Source: Adhaeribacter arboris
Lineage (GTDB): Bacteria; Bacteroidota; Bacteroidia; Cytophagales; Hymenobacteraceae
Length of the DNA: 64,000 nt
Reading direction: 5' to 3'
Assembly (NCBI RefSeq): GCF_003023845.1
Contig: NZ_PYFT01000001.1
Coordinates: 806,001-870,000, forward strand
Part shown: positions 1-11,708 of the stretch, piece after piece
How the letters are laid out: every line of letters begins with the position of its first letter
Numbering within the stretch: the stretch's first letter is position 1
Notes under the pieces: model-generated
The model's database searches: none
What the model was told of the DNA's origin: nothing
The model's input: only the letters and a program-made list of their open reading frames with translations
Made by a program: the position numbers and the translations under genes

Positions 1-954
1 AGCCTCCCAACAATCCGGCATTAATTCAAAGGCCAACGCGTAATGTACTTTAGCTAAATGGTACTCTTGGAAATGCTCGGTCAGCAACTGAGCAAAATAG
101 CAATGCAAAGGCGCATACTTCGAATCCATTTGCAGAGCCTGCTCGTAGAGCCTGCGGGCTTGTTGGTATTTCTGTAAATAAATCGCTAACAAATTCGCCA
201 AATTATAGTACCCCTCCACATAAGCCGGATGTTGGGTAATAAGCCTTTGGTAGGTTGCCCGGGCTTTGCTATAATTTTTGCTATCCTGAGCTAATCGGGC
301 GAGAGTAAACAGAACATACTGGTTGGTCGGATAGGTAATAGCCAGTTCCTCCAGGGCAATCTCTTTATCTTTGGGTTGGAGGAAAAGATTTATCTGAATG
401 CACCTTTCCAGCACCTGATCCTGGTCAAAGCCCATCCTTTGGAAAAGAGGCTTATAACCCCCTTGTTTAGCCTCGTGCCAGGGAATACAAATAAAACTAT
501 TTATATCCGCCAGGAAGGTATTAATACTGGCTCTTATTCTTAAGTAGGGGTATCGTTCCTTAAGAATGGCCTCCTCGTCACCTGCCCAGGTATCTTCATC
601 TATTTGAATAAATCTTCTCTCCCAATAATCCAGCAAGGTTAGCCTTTCGAAAGGATTATCGATCCGGGCCGTTTCCGTTAGAAGCAGCAGTATCTTTCCT
701 TTAATAGAGGAATGATAAATTATCTCCAGGGCCTCATACAAGCAGTCCTGGCGGTGCAGGTAATTGTCAGTGATAAACAGCAACACCGAGTCTTCCTGCT
801 GGACCTGTGTCATCCAATTCCCCGTTTCCGGCAGGTGAGGCCGCATCGTTGTTTTCCTTAGGAGCCTAACCCCTACCGCTTCCCATTCCGCAACTATCCC
901 CTTAACCAGAGCTTGGTCCCTTTCGCTATAGGAAATGAATATTTGGGGTGGCAT
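1..954 (-). CDS. TIR-domain protein with TPR repeats (3' end beyond the window)
   Basis: The minus-strand frame opens with ATG at 954 and stays open for 318 codons to the window edge, so the C-terminus is missing. Residues 1-150 look like a bacterial TIR domain: the opening FISYSERD is the classic TIR box 1, and E74 in DCLYEALE sits where TIR NADases carry their catalytic glutamate. A linker (about 150-175, with IPWHE) leads to helical TPR-type repeats from about residue 180 (QYVLFTLARLAQDSKNYSKA, YYNLANLLAIY). It starts 54 bases after the stop of the ankyrin-like gene, so the two are probably one transcript. TIR-TPR proteins are widespread in Bacteroidota and several TIR proteins act in immunity by NAD+ cleavage; a defence role here is inference. 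Confidence 0.8.
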   Translation of the reverse strand, partial: MPPQIFISYSERDQALVKGIVAEWEAVGVRLLRKTTMRPHLPETGNWMTQVQQEDSVLLFITDNYLHRQDCLYEALEIIYHSSIKGKILLLLTETARIDNPFERLTLLDYWERRFIQIDEDTWAGDEEAILKERYPYLRIRASINTFLADINSFICIPWHEAKQGGYKPLFQRMGFDQDQVLERCIQINLFLQPKDKEIALEELAITYPTNQYVLFTLARLAQDSKNYSKARATYQRLITQHPAYVEGYYNLANLLAIYLQKYQQARRLYEQALQMDSKYAPLHCYFAQLLTEHFQEYHLAKVHYALAFELMPDCWEA

Positions 955-1008
955 GATATTTATATTTTTTAGTTCATGGTCTTACCTTAATCTACTAAAT
1001 TGGTAGGC

Positions 1009-3099
1009 TTAATCAGTACCGTCCCCAAGTTTTACAATTCTTGCATTTTGCATCAAATCCATTAGGGTAAAAGCCACAAGATTATTGTCAATTAACTTAT
1101 TTGTTCTGTCTTCAACGCCTTTACTTATTAAATACTTCCTAATTTTAGAGAAGCCACCTTCTTTCGCATATTCAATCAGGTAACTATAATTACCATACCG
1201 TAAATCCCAGCCATCGGAATTGATTTTTCCTTTTTCTATCAGAACTTTCACAATACCTAATAATCCAGATTGGCAAGCATCTAGCAGGAGGGAATGATGA
1301 TTTAAAGCTTCTACCTGCGGGGCTAAATACGCCACTTGAAAATAATTACCCTCCTGAACAGTTTTCCGGAGAATATCAATTTTATTCATTTTTATGTTCT
1401 GCACCCATTCTTCTTCTATCTGCCGAAATGTATCTATTTCTGAAGGACTATAGTTCAATTTCCCCAGAATATACTCGTTTTCAGTAGCTAAAGCTATATT
1501 CAATAGCTCATGACTGAACCAATTGTCCAAAGGTAAAAGCTTTAACACGGCTACGAGCAGTTCTTGCGCCGGCAGGTCTTCTTGCGCCGCTAGGGTTAAA
1601 ATAAAAGGATAATCGCAGAAAGTACCGTATTCCTTTTGGATCACCTGCAAATAGAAAGAAACAAATCGTGCACCATCAGTCGTATGGGTTCTACCATAAG
1701 CTATCTTTAATCCTTCGATCAGGCGAAAAAGGGAAAGGCGGGGTTTCCTTTTTGAATAAAGAAGTTCGTATAATTCAAATTTGTAATTGTTAGCAGAGAT
1801 ATTTAGTAAGTTTTTATATTCACGAGCAGTCACTGGCACCAATTGGAGGATATCTTCTAATTGCTGGGCTTGCCAGGATCCAGGTTGGCACATCTCCGTG
1901 AGCAAATCTTTTTTAACTACCTTACTAAATTTATATTCATGCAAGTATGATAGAAATTTTCCCCAATCTTTACTTCCCACCAGCAACAATAAGAATTTAG
2001 CATTTACCTCCAATAAGGCATCTTTATCCTGCAAAAGGTCCAGATAGAGATGGGTTTGTTGATTCGTTAGTAACCAATCCTCATAGGCAGAGACGGTAGT
2101 TCGATGAAAAGAAGAATATTTTTTTAAAAAAAATCTCCCCTTTGGTAATCTCTTCACATCCTCTAGTTTATCTAAACAAAATGTATCTTCAATTACCACC
2201 TCGGAAGTTCTTACTCCGGCATACTTCGTAAAATCAGATGCACTATCCCGATGACCTTCCCAGATGATTTGAGTTTTGGCATTTGGCGGAAGGGAAACCC
2301 GATGAATTTTGACGGGTTTAAAGCCATTGCCTCTCCAGGATAAAGCTTTTTGGAGCAAGTCTCCTAAATAGTGTAGACTCGTGATATCTTTTGCGTGCAA
2401 ATCTTGTACTTGGCGAGGGCTCAACAGTTCTCCATGAGTCAAAATAATATTAACGATCTGGCCTTGATCATCGCTCAAGGTATAGTAATCCGTTAGATTT
2501 GGATGGTACAAAAGCTGCCCTTCCACTTCCCGGTACCGGCGGTGGAGATCTTTTCGGTAACGGTAATAGTAGTCCTTGTAGTTATGTGTTCCCCAGCCAA
2601 ATGATTCACTTCTAGCATTATTAGTTATATCCTGCTTCCAATTGCCAAAATGATCAATAGCCTTTATAAATTCTGCTTCGGTATCAGAAGGGTAATGCTC
2701 AAACCAAATAGTGGAAACCTTTGTAGGAACGATTCTTTCTAGTTCCTGTTTTATTTTTTGAGCAAAGGGCCTGTTGTCCTGTCCTGTTTTATCTTTCTCC
2801 GCTACGGCTACTCCCAAAATTACTTTGTTATCCCCGGTAAAATGCACCAACAAGCATTTCAAGTCTGGCCGGATATAATTACAGATATAAAGGCTAAAGG
2901 ACTGGTTTTTTCGGGCAATACCCAGAGCGAGAGCCTCCCTTAAGGTATTTACCCGTATCGTTTCCGGTTCTGGGTTACCGGTATATTCATCAGGGGAGGA
3001 CAGAGCCGTACTCTCCGAACTACTATCCGTATCCTGGTACCTACTCGCTAAAAGCTGGTGTTTTTGGGGTAGGGAAACATCCGGAATAAGGGTAAGCAC
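1009..3099 (-). CDS. Large protein of unknown function with C-terminal ankyrin-like repeats
   Basis: A 696-residue reading frame starting at GTG (3099), directly after GGGAGG, which is an unusually good ribosome-binding-like sequence for this genome but sits with almost no spacing. I do not recognise the N-terminal 550 residues, which have no signal peptide or membrane segment. Residues about 590-680 resemble two or three ankyrin repeats (HHSLLLDACQSGLLGIVKVL, YSYLIEYAKEGGFSKIRKYL). The same frame continues upstream past a TGA at 3127-3129 into a further 35 codons with an ATG at 3234, so the GTG start may only be the remnant of a longer gene. It lies 54 bases upstream of the TIR-TPR gene, probably in the same operon. 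Confidence 0.65.
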   Translation of the reverse strand: MLTLIPDVSLPQKHQLLASRYQDTDSSSESTALSSPDEYTGNPEPETIRVNTLREALALGIARKNQSFSLYICNYIRPDLKCLLVHFTGDNKVILGVAVAEKDKTGQDNRPFAQKIKQELERIVPTKVSTIWFEHYPSDTEAEFIKAIDHFGNWKQDITNNARSESFGWGTHNYKDYYYRYRKDLHRRYREVEGQLLYHPNLTDYYTLSDDQGQIVNIILTHGELLSPRQVQDLHAKDITSLHYLGDLLQKALSWRGNGFKPVKIHRVSLPPNAKTQIIWEGHRDSASDFTKYAGVRTSEVVIEDTFCLDKLEDVKRLPKGRFFLKKYSSFHRTTVSAYEDWLLTNQQTHLYLDLLQDKDALLEVNAKFLLLLVGSKDWGKFLSYLHEYKFSKVVKKDLLTEMCQPGSWQAQQLEDILQLVPVTAREYKNLLNISANNYKFELYELLYSKRKPRLSLFRLIEGLKIAYGRTHTTDGARFVSFYLQVIQKEYGTFCDYPFILTLAAQEDLPAQELLVAVLKLLPLDNWFSHELLNIALATENEYILGKLNYSPSEIDTFRQIEEEWVQNIKMNKIDILRKTVQEGNYFQVAYLAPQVEALNHHSLLLDACQSGLLGIVKVLIEKGKINSDGWDLRYGNYSYLIEYAKEGGFSKIRKYLISKGVEDRTNKLIDNNLVAFTLMDLMQNARIVKLGDGTD

Positions 3100-3126
3100 C
3101 TCCCTTTTTCTGGATTCAATTTTATC

Positions 3127-3234
3127 TCAGTCGGCAAAATGGCTTAAGAACGCCTCAATGGTGCTTAGTTCCCTTTTTTCGGATAATCCGTAAATGTCGT
3201 ACCAGTATTCTCCTTCCTTTCCGCTTGATTTCAT
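3127..3234 (-). pseudogene. Probable severed 5' end of the ankyrin-like gene
   Basis: ATG at 3234 opens a 35-codon frame (MKSSGKEGEYWYDIYGL...) that ends at TGA 3127-3129. The frame is exactly in register with the 696-codon gene: nine sense codons lie between the TGA and the GTG at 3099. A single base change (for example TGG or CGA to TGA) would explain this. The alternative is a short leader peptide ahead of a gene with a true GTG start. Confidence 0.5.
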
Positions 3235-3615
3235 TTTTTAATTTAATTAGATTTTCCTAATTAATTTTAGAATATACGGTTCCTTATTGCCTCTGTAACC
3301 CTCTTAGCAACAAATAAAAAGAACAAAAAAGCTTTTTTTTACTGAAAGATTAAGTGCCTAGGCAAATGCTAGTAACTATTTTGTAATATACTGTTAAGCT
3401 TTTACTATTAGTTAAGAACGAGCTTATTTCTTTTGGTAAGCTCCCAGACAAGTAGAATAGGTAAGTTAGAGCAGATAAACCGTTTTAATGAAGGAAAAGG
3501 AATCCAATTTTTCTCTAGTTTAACTAGAGGCATCCGATTAAATCCTGCTATCTCATATTTTGCCTAATTTTTAAACGAGACAATTCATCTACGAAATACT
3601 TATCTTTGAACCTTC
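3235..3615. other. Intergenic, nothing recognised
   Basis: AT-rich spacer of about 380 bases between the TIR/ankyrin unit and the end of the redox cluster. No open frame, hairpin or repeat worth naming was seen. It should contain the promoter of the minus-strand TIR/ankyrin unit and possibly the terminator of the redox cluster. Confidence 0.5.
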
Positions 3616-4107
3616 TTACGGCTTTGCCTTACCACTATATTCCTCATCATTAACAGGCTCCAACCATACAGTTGAACCTTTGTGCGCGCTGGTTACAGCA
3701 ATTTGAATAAATTCATTATCGGGACTGGCTCCGTGCCAGTGCGCCACGTTCGGCGGACACTTTATTACTTCTCCTTTCCGGAAAATCCTTTTCGCGCTGC
3801 CTTTCTCCTGATAGTACCCTATTCCGCCGGTTGCCAGCAAAATTTGCCCGGCCGGATGTAAGTGCCAATTGGTCCGAGCGCCCGGTTCAAAGGTTACATT
3901 TCCTACCGACGTCGAATTCAAGCTGTCACTTGCTACCAGCGGCTGCAGCCAAGGGCTACCTTTAAAATTATTGTTGGTGATTTTTTTGCCTTTGGGAAAG
4001 ATAGTTGTTTGATAAACGGAAGCGTTCCTGCTTTTTTGGGCCGGAGCATAAAAACTCAGCTGACTCAAAAGTGCGAAGAAGAAGAATTTTATTGCTGGAT
4101 TTCTCAT
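3616..4107 (-). CDS. Exported cupin, hydroxynitrile-lyase-type metal site
   Basis: A 163-residue protein with an N-terminal signal peptide (cleavage likely after APA at about 23) and one cupin barrel. Cupin motif 1 reads GARTNWHLHPAGQ, giving ligands H82, H84 and Q88, and motif 2 reads PPNVAHWHGAS, giving H123. This H-x-H-x3-Q plus H set, with glutamine in place of the usual glutamate, is that of small manganese cupins such as the Granulicella hydroxynitrile lyase. The likely location is periplasmic. It starts 11 bases after the decarboxylase-like gene, so the two are co-transcribed. A close paralogue lies at 55558-56043. The substrate is unknown. Confidence 0.8.
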   Translation of the reverse strand: MRNPAIKFFFFALLSQLSFYAPAQKSRNASVYQTTIFPKGKKITNNNFKGSPWLQPLVASDSLNSTSVGNVTFEPGARTNWHLHPAGQILLATGGIGYYQEKGSAKRIFRKGEVIKCPPNVAHWHGASPDNEFIQIAVTSAHKGSTVWLEPVNDEEYSGKAKP

Positions 4108-4118
4108 GTTGCTGCCTT

Positions 4119-4895
4119 TTACTCTTTTCTGAATTTTATTACTTCGGAGAGAACCTGTTTGCCCGCATCCGCTTCCTTTTTCCCAACTGATGATTCAATG
4201 AGCGAAAGTGTTTGCCAAAGCTGCAACTCAGTCAGGCCGACGCGTAAGCCAATGCCGAGATGGCCGCGCAACATCGGTTCCACTCCCCCGAGGCTTATTA
4301 AAGTTGAGATAGTAGCCAGTTCCCGATCCGCGTAATTCAAAATATCGCGCTCGAAAATATCGGCAAATAAATGTTCCTTTAAAAACACTTCTATTTCCGG
4401 ACTGAAAGCCGCGTAACCGGTTTTTGGCTCTTTTTCCGGTTGGCCGGTGAGTGTTTTCAATACTTTCTTTCCCCGCTCGTATTTAGTCCCGCTATCTTTT
4501 ATCGGCGTAGCTTCTTTCCCTGTTTTATCGGTTATGCCTTTCGCCTTTCTGGCTTCTATTACAGCCATCAACGTGTTAATTCCTTGAATGCTCCGCGGAA
4601 AGCCACAATACGCATACAGGTGAACCAGTACTTCTTTACTTTCATTAATAGTTAATCCAGCATCTAAACCATTACTCAAGGCTTTTTGCAATCCGGTTAA
4701 ATCTCCTTTAGCGGTGAAAGCGGCTATTGCAACTATACTTTGTTGCCGGGCATTCAAAGCTTGGTTAGTACGCATGAGTGTTTGGGCATTTAGGTTGGCG
4801 GTCATCCCGATTACCAGAATTCCTATGAGTAAGAAAAATTTAAGTGATTTCATTACCTTTTCCAACCTAGACATAAGCATTTCTTTTGAGTACAT
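4119..4895 (-). CDS. Exported carboxymuconolactone decarboxylase (AhpD-like) family protein
   Basis: A 258-residue protein with two AhpD-like helical repeats. The first (about 45-115) contains ESKEVLVHLYAYCGFPRSI and the second (about 165-255) contains DRELATISTLISLGGVEPMLRGH. The usual CxxC pair of AhpD peroxidases is absent, as in the decarboxylase branch. A signal peptide is best read from the ATG at 4853 (MKSLKFFLL... cleavage near ANLNAQ); the ATG at 4895 overlaps by one base the ancestral stop of the upstream dead gene, which favours translational coupling. Followed 11 bases later by the cupin, a pairing common in Bacteroidota AraC clusters. The activity is not determined by the sequence. 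Confidence 0.8.
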   Translation of the reverse strand: MYSKEMLMSRLEKVMKSLKFFLLIGILVIGMTANLNAQTLMRTNQALNARQQSIVAIAAFTAKGDLTGLQKALSNGLDAGLTINESKEVLVHLYAYCGFPRSIQGINTLMAVIEARKAKGITDKTGKEATPIKDSGTKYERGKKVLKTLTGQPEKEPKTGYAAFSPEIEVFLKEHLFADIFERDILNYADRELATISTLISLGGVEPMLRGHLGIGLRVGLTELQLWQTLSLIESSVGKKEADAGKQVLSEVIKFRKE

Positions 4896-5461
4896 TAGTT
4901 GGGTTTATGAATGCCCAAATTTTAGCGGACATGTTTTTCAGGCGATTGAACAACGCTGGCAATGAAGCTGGCAATACTTTTTTTAGAAATTTTCGATTCG
5001 CCTTTTTGGGTCAGTTCATAATCAATTTCGTTTGCATTGGTAAACCAGGTAGGTCTTAAAATCGTGTAATCAAGCCCGGATGCTTCCAATACATCTGCTA
5101 ATTTCCGGTAAGGCTGTAAAACCGATTTTAGAGGGGTTTCATATATGCCAATAGAACTAATGGCTATGATTCTGTTTACGCCTGTTTCCTCCATTGCCCG
5201 GACGATATTTTTGGCCATTGCTTCTACATTTCCGGCGAGGTTACACCATGTCCTGCCCTTTAATGGCCGCCTTCAGCACCGGGTAGTCCCGCACATTCCC
5301 TTCCACTACCTTGGCATTAAAAATATTTTGGTGCCGCAATCGGCTTTTTTACGCAGAAATAAGGTAAGATGAACCTGCTGAACCTGCTGCCGTGCTTCGA
5401 TGACTGGACTAGCCAAGTCACCGTTGGCTCCTATAATTAGGACGCTTCTCGTATTACTCAT
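4895..5461 (-). pseudogene. NmrA-like NAD(P)-binding protein, inactivated by two indels and a nonsense codon
   Basis: Three frames together give one atypical SDR/NmrA-like protein. ATG at 5461 opens MSNTRSVLIIGANGDLASP (the nucleotide-binding loop), which stops early at a TAG. A second frame carries RHQNIFNAKVVEGNVRDYPV up to a TAA. A third carries NLAGNVEAMAKNIVRAMEE through DYTILRPTWFTNANE, the typical family C-terminal half, ending at TAA 4922-4924. Reading that TAA as GAA restores RENLGIHKPN and a natural stop at 4895-4897 overlapping the next ATG. The two indels compensate in length. The gene therefore carries three lesions and is dead. Confidence 0.85.
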
Positions 5462-5506
5462 CTAAAAGTTTTCCTTACCATTATCTCTATTTCTTACCTA
5501 AAAACC

Positions 5507-6340
5507 TTATCCTTCCTGCGGAGCCAGTTCCCCAAACCAATAAGCAGCCGTTACGCCGCCATCCATCAAAAAATCACTGCCGGTAATAAATCCACCCTCG
5601 GGTCCCATCAGCAAAGCACCCACATTTCCTACTTCGTCCGGTGTACCGGCCCGGCCCGCTGCCGACACTTCTATCATACGGCGGTAGCCGCCGCCCCGGG
5701 GGCCTTGCAATTCATCGTGGGCGAGTGGGGTAATAATAATGCCGGGACTAATGGTATTGACCCTCGCCCCCCGTTTGCCCCAACGAACGGCCTCCGCCAT
5801 TACCCGCAAGGAGTTGCCGCGCTTCGAAAGTTGGTAGGCATGCAAGGAGTCTTTCACCTGTCCGGGTTGAAGAAAGGGTAATTTTAGTAATTCCTCCGTG
5901 GGGGTAGTAGCGAGCGCCCTGTTTTGTTCGACTGAAAGCGGGGGCAGGCGATGCCCGGACTGCGAAGCAATAACCACACAAGCGCCGCCAGCCGCTATAA
6001 CATTGCCGAATTCTTCCAGCACCAGGGCGGTTCCGTACAAATCAACTTTCAGAATTACTTCCGGCGAGGCTTGGGAAGGAGAAACTCCGGCAGCATGGAT
6101 GACCCCGGAAACCGCGCCGAGAGAAGTTGCTTTCTGAACCAGCGCCTGAACAGAATCGCGGGATGATACATCGACCAGTGCCGTTGTTACCTGAAAACCG
6201 GCATTACGTAACGTTTTTGCGGCGGCATCGGTATTTTCTTGCCGCAAATCCGCCAGCAAAATAGGCTTACCCGCACTTACTCGCCGGGCAATCGCCTGAC
6301 CAATGGACCCGGCACCAATTACAACAATCACTTGCCTCAT
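5507..6340 (-). CDS. Short-chain dehydrogenase/reductase
   Basis: A 277-residue classical SDR. The N-terminal Rossmann fold has GAGSIGQAIA (GxGxxG); DVSS follows at about 57; HAAG replaces the NNAG motif. The catalytic serine lies in VVIASQSGH and the YxxxK pair in YQLSK at about 168-172. SPGIIITP and the C-terminal GSDFLMDGGV complete the fold. It should reduce or oxidise a small carbonyl/alcohol substrate with NAD(P)(H) in the cytoplasm; specificity cannot be read. It lies 45 bases upstream of the dead NmrA-like gene in the same minus-strand series. Confidence 0.88.
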   Translation of the reverse strand: MRQVIVVIGAGSIGQAIARRVSAGKPILLADLRQENTDAAAKTLRNAGFQVTTALVDVSSRDSVQALVQKATSLGAVSGVIHAAGVSPSQASPEVILKVDLYGTALVLEEFGNVIAAGGACVVIASQSGHRLPPLSVEQNRALATTPTEELLKLPFLQPGQVKDSLHAYQLSKRGNSLRVMAEAVRWGKRGARVNTISPGIIITPLAHDELQGPRGGGYRRMIEVSAAGRAGTPDEVGNVGALLMGPEGGFITGSDFLMDGGVTAAYWFGELAPQEG

Positions 6341-6504
6341 ATTTTTCGTTTATATTTTTACTCTGTCTATTATAGCGCCGTCTTATTCTGCTCAAACCGA
6401 TATTTTACATCGCCTTTTTCCAGCGGCTTGGTAGGTAAGCTAACCATCCAGCAGAAATAAGATAATTGTTGACGGCATACTTTATGGAAGTAGGGAATAT
6501 AGTT

Positions 6505-7629
<1,125 letters not shown>

Positions 7630-7738
7630 GTTTTTAATTTTTAACGCTTACTAAAACAAGTTTCTTAGGCCACAATCAAGTTTAGAATCATTGAACCAAG
7701 TGATTTCCAGGATTAAAGGCCTTAATGCTTGGAAAATT

Positions 7739-8356
7739 TTATCGAAGAATTTTTATTTGCTGCAGCCATTGCTTTACTTTCATTTCACCTTCTTTGGCTT
7801 TATCCCCCTCCATCACAAAATAAATTCCGTCTCTTTCCACGCCGCCTTTTATGGAAAAACCTTCCAGTATTTTACTGTTCGGAGCCAATGATTTTACGGT
7901 TTCGAACGTGCTGCCAATTCCGTAGCCGGCGTTGGTGTTAAAAGGCACAATGGTTTTTCCGCTCAGGTTATATTCTTTTAAAAAGCTTTTCAGGGGGGGT
8001 GGTAACTGCATGCCCCAGGTCGGGAAGCCGATAAACACCACCTCATAGTTTTGGATAGTAGTAATTTTGGTTTTTAAAGGCGGTAAAAAGCCGGTGGCAT
8101 TTTCATTGGCCACCTGGTCTACAATTTGTCGGTAATCTTTAGGATAAGGCTTTTCTAACTCCAAGGCCACCAATTTTCCACCGACTTGTTTCTGAATCAT
8201 TTCTGCGATGGCCTTCGTGTTGTTGGTCCGGGACAAATACACGATTAAAACTTTATCCGGATTTACGTAAGAGGCTTCCTGCCCATCAAGATCCTCCGTT
8301 TGGGAAGAAGAGCAAGCAGAAAATAAAAGAAAGAACCCCAACAATAGCTGCAGCAT
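7739..8356 (-). CDS. Flavodoxin-fold lipoprotein
   Basis: A 205-residue protein with a lipoprotein signal (LLFSAC lipobox, cysteine at about 15) and a flavodoxin domain. The FMN phosphate loop is SRTNNTKAIAEMI, and FIGFPTWGMQLPPPLKSFL and PFNTNAGYGIGS are the usual second and third flavin-contacting segments of flavodoxin-4-type proteins. It probably acts as an NAD(P)H or quinone-linked flavoprotein anchored at an envelope membrane. Flavodoxins of this type often sit beside AraC, aldo/keto reductase and cupin genes in Bacteroidota. Confidence 0.82.
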   Translation of the reverse strand: MLQLLLGFFLLFSACSSSQTEDLDGQEASYVNPDKVLIVYLSRTNNTKAIAEMIQKQVGGKLVALELEKPYPKDYRQIVDQVANENATGFLPPLKTKITTIQNYEVVFIGFPTWGMQLPPPLKSFLKEYNLSGKTIVPFNTNAGYGIGSTFETVKSLAPNSKILEGFSIKGGVERDGIYFVMEGDKAKEGEMKVKQWLQQIKILR

Positions 8357-8430
8357 AGACTGAATAGTTTAACTACCTTGATTTTACCGCCATCCCCATT
8401 TTACCAGCTCAAAAGTTTTGGGAAAGCGCG

Positions 8431-8934
8431 TTAATTTCCCATTAGCCGGGTAAAGGAAAGGGAGCCTAAAGTCCATTTATTGGCTTCTTTAACGTACACT
8501 TCGGTAACTATAAAGGGATTGGTAACTTCATTGCCCCCGACGACGGCTAGTAACCGGATTTTGCTTAAAAGAATGGCCGTGTTGCCAATAAACTTCACGG
8601 ATGTTTCCTGAATATCTGCGTGCTTGTAATGAATCCCGCCGCTTTTAATGATATTGACTTCTTGTTCCTTGCCCCAGCTGCCTCCCATGTGCACGAACAT
8701 TGCGTTTTCGTGAAAGAGCGCGGCCAAAGTATCGGCTTTTTTATCGGCCATCCATTGCCATTTCTTCTTAGATAGGTTTATGATTTCTTGTTCTGAATGC
8801 GGACTGTTGGTTTTAGAAGCGCTTGCTTTCTTTTGGGCGGAGGCCGCTATCGCACTCGTTAGAAAGAAACACAGTCCCAGAATAAATACTTTCATCCCGG
8901 TATTTACCAGTTTATTAAGGAATATAACTTTCAT
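8431..8934 (-). CDS. Exported NTF2-like (DUF4440-type) protein
   Basis: A small NTF2-fold protein with the signature SEQEIINLSKKKWQWMADKKAD, then ALFHENAMFVHMGG and VTEVYVKEANKWTLGSL. I chose the ATG at 8934 (MKVIFLNK...), because the open frame upstream to 8991 is charged and unlike a signal; the ATG at 8895 gives the neatest signal peptide (cleavage near ASAQ). It is a paralogue of the next upstream gene (9074-9553), so a tandem duplication. NTF2-like pockets bind small hydrophobic molecules; no catalytic assignment is possible. Confidence 0.75.
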   Translation of the reverse strand: MKVIFLNKLVNTGMKVFILGLCFFLTSAIAASAQKKASASKTNSPHSEQEIINLSKKKWQWMADKKADTLAALFHENAMFVHMGGSWGKEQEVNIIKSGGIHYKHADIQETSVKFIGNTAILLSKIRLLAVVGGNEVTNPFIVTEVYVKEANKWTLGSLSFTRLMGN

Positions 8935-9073
8935 ATTATTGTAGATTAAATTTTCTGTTTTATCTAATTTTTTGCGGCCACCCGGAATCACCTTTTTGTA
9001 ATAACCTTCTTCATTTACCTCTTTCTGGGTAGTGGCCGTTAACTTCTGTAACCAGTAAAATCTGACTGGGCTA

Positions 9074-9553
9074 TTAATGTTTAATTTGATGGGTGTCCCG
9101 CACGCTGCTAAAGGTCAAGGTTAACAGTTTCCAATCGTTTCCTTGTTTTTTATAGACTTCGGTAACCGTAAATTCGGTAATGGCGTCATTGCCCCGCACC
9201 ACCGCCGTCAGCGTGATGCGGTTCCAAAGAATTGCCGTGTCGTCCACTATTTCTACCGCTACATCGTGCACATCGGCTTTCTTGTACCAGATACTGCCGG
9301 TTTTAATAATGTCCAGTTCTTCGGCTTTTTTCCAGGTGCCACTCATGTGCACAAATTTGGATTGATCGTGAAAGAGTTGAGCTAGCTTGTCCACGTTTTT
9401 ATCGGCCATCCACTGCCATTTCTCCCGGGATAGATTCATTATTTCCTGCTCCGAGTGGTTGCTATTCATAGCGGTAGAAAGGTTTTTGGGGGAGGAACAG
9501 GCCATTCCTAGTAGCAGGAGTAAAAACCCCAAGGCATTATTTACTATTTTCAT
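9074..9553 (-). CDS. NTF2-like (DUF4440-type) lipoprotein
   Basis: A 159-residue protein with lipobox LGMAC (cysteine about residue 19) and an NTF2-like domain starting SEQEIMNLSREKWQWMADKN. About half of its residues match the paralogue at 8431-8934, including LFHD/LFHE, FVHM, AILW/AILL and VTEVY. The two differ in targeting: this one is lipid-anchored, the other appears soluble and exported. It lies about 140 bases from both neighbours within the minus-strand redox cluster. Function unknown. Confidence 0.78.
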   Translation of the reverse strand: MKIVNNALGFLLLLLGMACSSPKNLSTAMNSNHSEQEIMNLSREKWQWMADKNVDKLAQLFHDQSKFVHMSGTWKKAEELDIIKTGSIWYKKADVHDVAVEIVDDTAILWNRITLTAVVRGNDAITEFTVTEVYKKQGNDWKLLTLTFSSVRDTHQIKH

Positions 9554-9696
9554 ACTGTTGCTTGATATATTTTAAAAAATAGAGCTTCTTTTCACTCCCA
9601 TGCCTTTGGTGGCTTTCGTTGCGGAAAAATTAAGTACTACCTTGAACCGACGTTCGCCTTTAGTCCGGATCATTGCTGTTTTTATTTAGCTAGTAC

Positions 9697-10692
<996 letters not shown>

Positions 10693-10700
10693 TTAAACAG

Positions 10701-11585
<885 letters not shown>

Positions 11586-11678
11586 TTATCAGCCACCCGA
11601 ATGGTATACAGATTACGGTTTTACCTACCAATATTACTGATTAAGGAAAGCTCTGGAAGGAAGCAAGGAATAAACCGT

Positions 11679-11686
11679 TAATTTTG
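11679..11686 (+). promoter_or_regulatory. Bacteroidota -7 box for the AraC gene
   Basis: TAATTTTG matches the TAnnTTTG -7 consensus of Bacteroidota sigma factors and lies 22 bases before the AraC start at 11709. No convincing -33 TTG at the usual distance was seen. The spacer is shared with the divergent reductase operon, so the AraC operator is expected here. Confidence 0.4.
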
Positions 11687-11708
11687 AAAGACAGTAAACA
11701 TTTGTGCT

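Noticed and set aside
1787-2047. Plus-strand open frame of 86 codons inside the ankyrin-like gene
   Set aside because: It is the reverse-strand shadow of a longer coding region and has no recognisable domain.
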